From: Planctomycetota bacterium
GTDB taxonomy: Bacteria; Planctomycetota; Phycisphaerae; Sedimentisphaerales; Anaerobacaceae
DNA: 32,363 bases
Assembly (NCBI GenBank): GCA_020350405.1
Contig: CP070715.1
Span: 1,729,190 to 1,761,552, forward strand
Reading direction: 5' to 3'
A program made the translations under genes and the position numbers. Shown here piece after piece: positions 30,470 to 32,363 of the stretch (position 1 is its first letter; the number at the start of each line of letters is the position of its first letter). A model generated the notes under the pieces. It saw nothing but the letters and a program-made list of their open reading frames with translations. It ran no database searches and was not told the DNA's origin.

Positions 30470-32363
30470 ATGGCTAAAATAATAGGGATAGATTTGGGAA
30501 CGACAAATTCGGTGGTGGCTGTGATGGAAGGTGCGGCACCGAAGGTCCTGATAAACTCTTCGGGCTCGCGGCTGACCCCCTCGGTGGTCGGGTTTACCGA
30601 CAAGGGAGAGAGGCTCATCGGCCAGATTGCACGCCATCAGCAGGTAACCAATCCGGAAAACACGGTGTTTTCCATCAAGCGCTTTATGGGTCGGCGCCAC
30701 AGTGAGGTCTCATCGGAGGAAAAGATTGTGCCTTACAAGATTACCGGCGGCGCAGAGGAACTGGTGAAGGTCGGCGTCCGCGGGAAGGAATACACTCCGC
30801 CTGAGATTTCGGCGATGATTCTGCAGGATTTGAGAAAAACGGCCGAGGATTACCTCGGCGAAAAAGTAACCGATGCCGTCATTACGGTACCTGCATATTT
30901 TAACGACTCACAGCGCCAGGCAACCAAAGATGCCGGCACAATCACAGGACTCAATGTCCGGCGGATTATAAATGAACCCACGGCAGCAGCACTCGCCTAT
31001 GGCGCTGACAAAAAGAAGGACGAGAAGGTAGCAGTTTTTGACTTTGGAGGCGGGACATTCGATATCTCCATCCTTGATATTGGTGGCTTCCAAGAACAGA
31101 CCGGGGTAATTGACGTGATTGCCACCAACGGCGACGGACATCTGGGCGGTGACGATTTGGATGCTGAGTTGATGAATTACTTGGCTGACGAGTTCAAAAA
31201 GACGGAAGGTATCGACCTTCGCGACGACCCGATGGCGCATCAGAGACTCAAAGAGGCGGCTGAAAAGGCAAAATGCGAACTGAGCACGCAGGTTGAGGCC
31301 ACTGTGAATCTGCCGTTTATCACCGCCGACGCCAAAGGCCCGAAGCACCTTCAGATTACGTTGACCCGCAGCAGGTTCGAATCACTCGTGGAGCCAATCT
31401 TCGAGCGGCTCAAATCTCCGTGCTACAGGGCACTGGAAGATGCGAAATTGACAGCCGGCGATATAGCCGAGGTCCTTCTTGTGGGCGGCTCGACCAGAAT
31501 CCCGCGAGTACAGGAGATTGTTAAAGAGATATTCGGCAAGGAACCCAACAAGAGCATAAATCCCGACGAAGTGGTCGCTCTTGGAGCGGCGCTGCAGGGT
31601 GCAGTTCTTGCCGGTGACGCAGGGGTTAAGGACATACTGCTTCTGGACGTAACACCGCTCTCGCTGGGCGTAGAGACACTGGGCGGTGTGATGACCAGGC
31701 TGATTGAGCGCAATACAACAATTCCCACGAGTAAAAAGGAGATTTTCTCGACGGCCGCAGACAGCCAGACCACCGTCGATATTCACGTTTTGCAGGGCGA
31801 GAGGGAGTTTGCCGCAGACAACCGCACGCTGGGCAGGTTCCAGCTCGCGGAGATTGCCCCTGCGCCTCGGGGAATACCGCAGATTGAGGTTGCATTTGAT
31901 ATCGACGCCAACGGCATTCTGAATGTCTCCGCCAAGGACTTAGGCACCGGCAAGCAGCAGTCTATCGTGATTAAGTCCAGCTCGGGCTTAAGCGAGGAGG
32001 AAGTTGAGAGTATGAAGAAAGAGGCCGAGTCGCATGCCGGGGAGGACAAAAAGAAAAGAGAGGTTGTCGACCTGAAGAACCAGGCGGACCAATTGATTTA
32101 CTCAACCGAAAAGACACTAAAAGAGCACGGTGATAAGGTCTCCGCGGAGGTTCGCGGCAATATAGAAGCTGCGGTCAATAACCTGAAGGAAGCGATAAAG
32201 GGCGACAACTCCGACGCGATAAAAAAGGCCATCGAAAACCTCGGCAACGTCAGCCAGGAATTGGGCAAGGTGCTTTACGAAGAGGCGGCCAAGAAGCAGG
32301 CCGCGTCAGGCGCTACCGGCCAGGCCGAGCAGGCGCCGCCACCGCCGCCCGAAGGCGAGGTCA
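30470..32363 (+). CDS. dnaK: Hsp70 chaperone DnaK (3' end beyond window)
   Basis: The frame starts at the ATG at 30470 (AAAGGAAG upstream) and is open to the right edge, 631 codons, so it is almost complete. The nucleotide-binding domain shows [65 protein letters not shown] and [13 protein letters not shown]. The substrate-binding domain begins at [17 protein letters not shown] and continues with [15 protein letters not shown], followed by the helical lid. The tail contains a run of prolines and a glutamate-rich end, as in other DnaK proteins. It folds proteins with DnaJ and GrpE, neither of which is visible here. Its neighbours are mcsA and mcsB, so this end of the window is a protein-quality-control cluster. 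Confidence 0.97.
   Translation, partial: MAKIIGIDLGTTNSVVAVMEGAAPKVLINSSGSRLTPSVVGFTDKGERLIGQIARHQQVTNPENTVFSIKRFMGRRHSEVSSEEKIVPYKITGGAEELVKVGVRGKEYTPPEISAMILQDLRKTAEDYLGEKVTDAVITVPAYFNDSQRQATKDAGTITGLNVRRIINEPTAAALAYGADKKKDEKVAVFDFGGGTFDISILDIGGFQEQTGVIDVIATNGDGHLGGDDLDAELMNYLADEFKKTEGIDLRDDPMAHQRLKEAAEKAKCELSTQVEATVNLPFITADAKGPKHLQITLTRSRFESLVEPIFERLKSPCYRALEDAKLTAGDIAEVLLVGGSTRIPRVQEIVKEIFGKEPNKSINPDEVVALGAALQGAVLAGDAGVKDILLLDVTPLSLGVETLGGVMTRLIERNTTIPTSKKEIFSTAADSQTTVDIHVLQGEREFAADNRTLGRFQLAEIAPAPRGIPQIEVAFDIDANGILNVSAKDLGTGKQQSIVIKSSSGLSEEEVESMKKEAESHAGEDKKKREVVDLKNQADQLIYSTEKTLKEHGDKVSAEVRGNIEAAVNNLKEAIKGDNSDAIKKAIENLGNVSQELGKVLYEEAAKKQAASGATGQAEQAPPPPPEGEV

Noticed and set aside
1-32363. 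tRNA, rRNA, CRISPR arrays and insertion sequences
   Set aside because: No T-loop with a matching acceptor stem, no rRNA core sequences, no regularly spaced repeats and no transposase or integrase genes were found by eye.

Overview
The window looks like chromosomal DNA of a planctomycete, probably of the class Phycisphaerae. I infer this from the mix of gene types, not from a marker gene. It holds a prepilin-like secreted protein ending in a WDG-type 'DGLYGTRDD' motif, a secreted Calx-beta/beta-helix protein, a FAD-dependent oxidoreductase beside an agarase-type glycoside hydrolase, and McsA/McsB next to DnaK. Coding strands are purine-rich, and nearly all genes lie on the plus strand.

Layout. 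1-4708: the start of a secreted SGNH hydrolase (minus, cut by the window edge), a small lipoprotein, a secreted helical protein, a STAS-domain protein and a large secreted beta-helix protein (minus). 5026-7496: a tight four-gene operon encoding a soluble ABC ATPase, a GNAT acetyltransferase, a ParB-like protein and a small HTH protein resembling a terminase small subunit. 7497-8084: non-coding DNA with nested inverted repeats, a clear promoter and a structured leader. 8085-12596: rpiB, a secreted FAD oxidoreductase and a GH50-type agarase. 12720-14204: a terminase large-subunit-like ATPase/nuclease with an added cysteine cluster. 14245-15930: an autoregulated toxin-antitoxin-like pair (XRE/ImmA-IrrE protease plus PIN-like protein) with two matching operators around its -10 box. 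15931-18296: a prepilin-like gene between two gene-poor stretches, each of which holds a candidate minus-strand small RNA with the same architecture. 18297-20394: a redoxin, a small ORF, msrB and a membrane protein. 20582-27305: aspS, an MscS-type channel, a haem-c sensor kinase and an S9 peptidase. 27392-32363: coaD, a PTPS-family protein, mcsA, mcsB and dnaK (cut by the window edge).

Most interesting. (1) The ABC/GNAT/ParB/TerS-like operon and the TerL-like gene together look like a DNA-packaging module with no portal, capsid or tail genes nearby. A fused ABC-ATPase/acetyltransferase family (COG2401) is known, and here the two halves are adjacent separate genes. (2) Two paralogous-looking minus-strand RNA units flank the prepilin gene. 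Each has TATAAT, then about 175 nt, then a 9-bp hairpin with a 28-nt C-rich loop and seven U residues; one stem pair differs by a compensatory change. (3) dnaK has a near-perfect sigma-54 promoter, and mcsA has two tandem copies of an inverted-repeat promoter element, so the protein-quality-control genes appear to be under unusual regulation.

All functional calls rest on reading motifs by eye; no database search was run.
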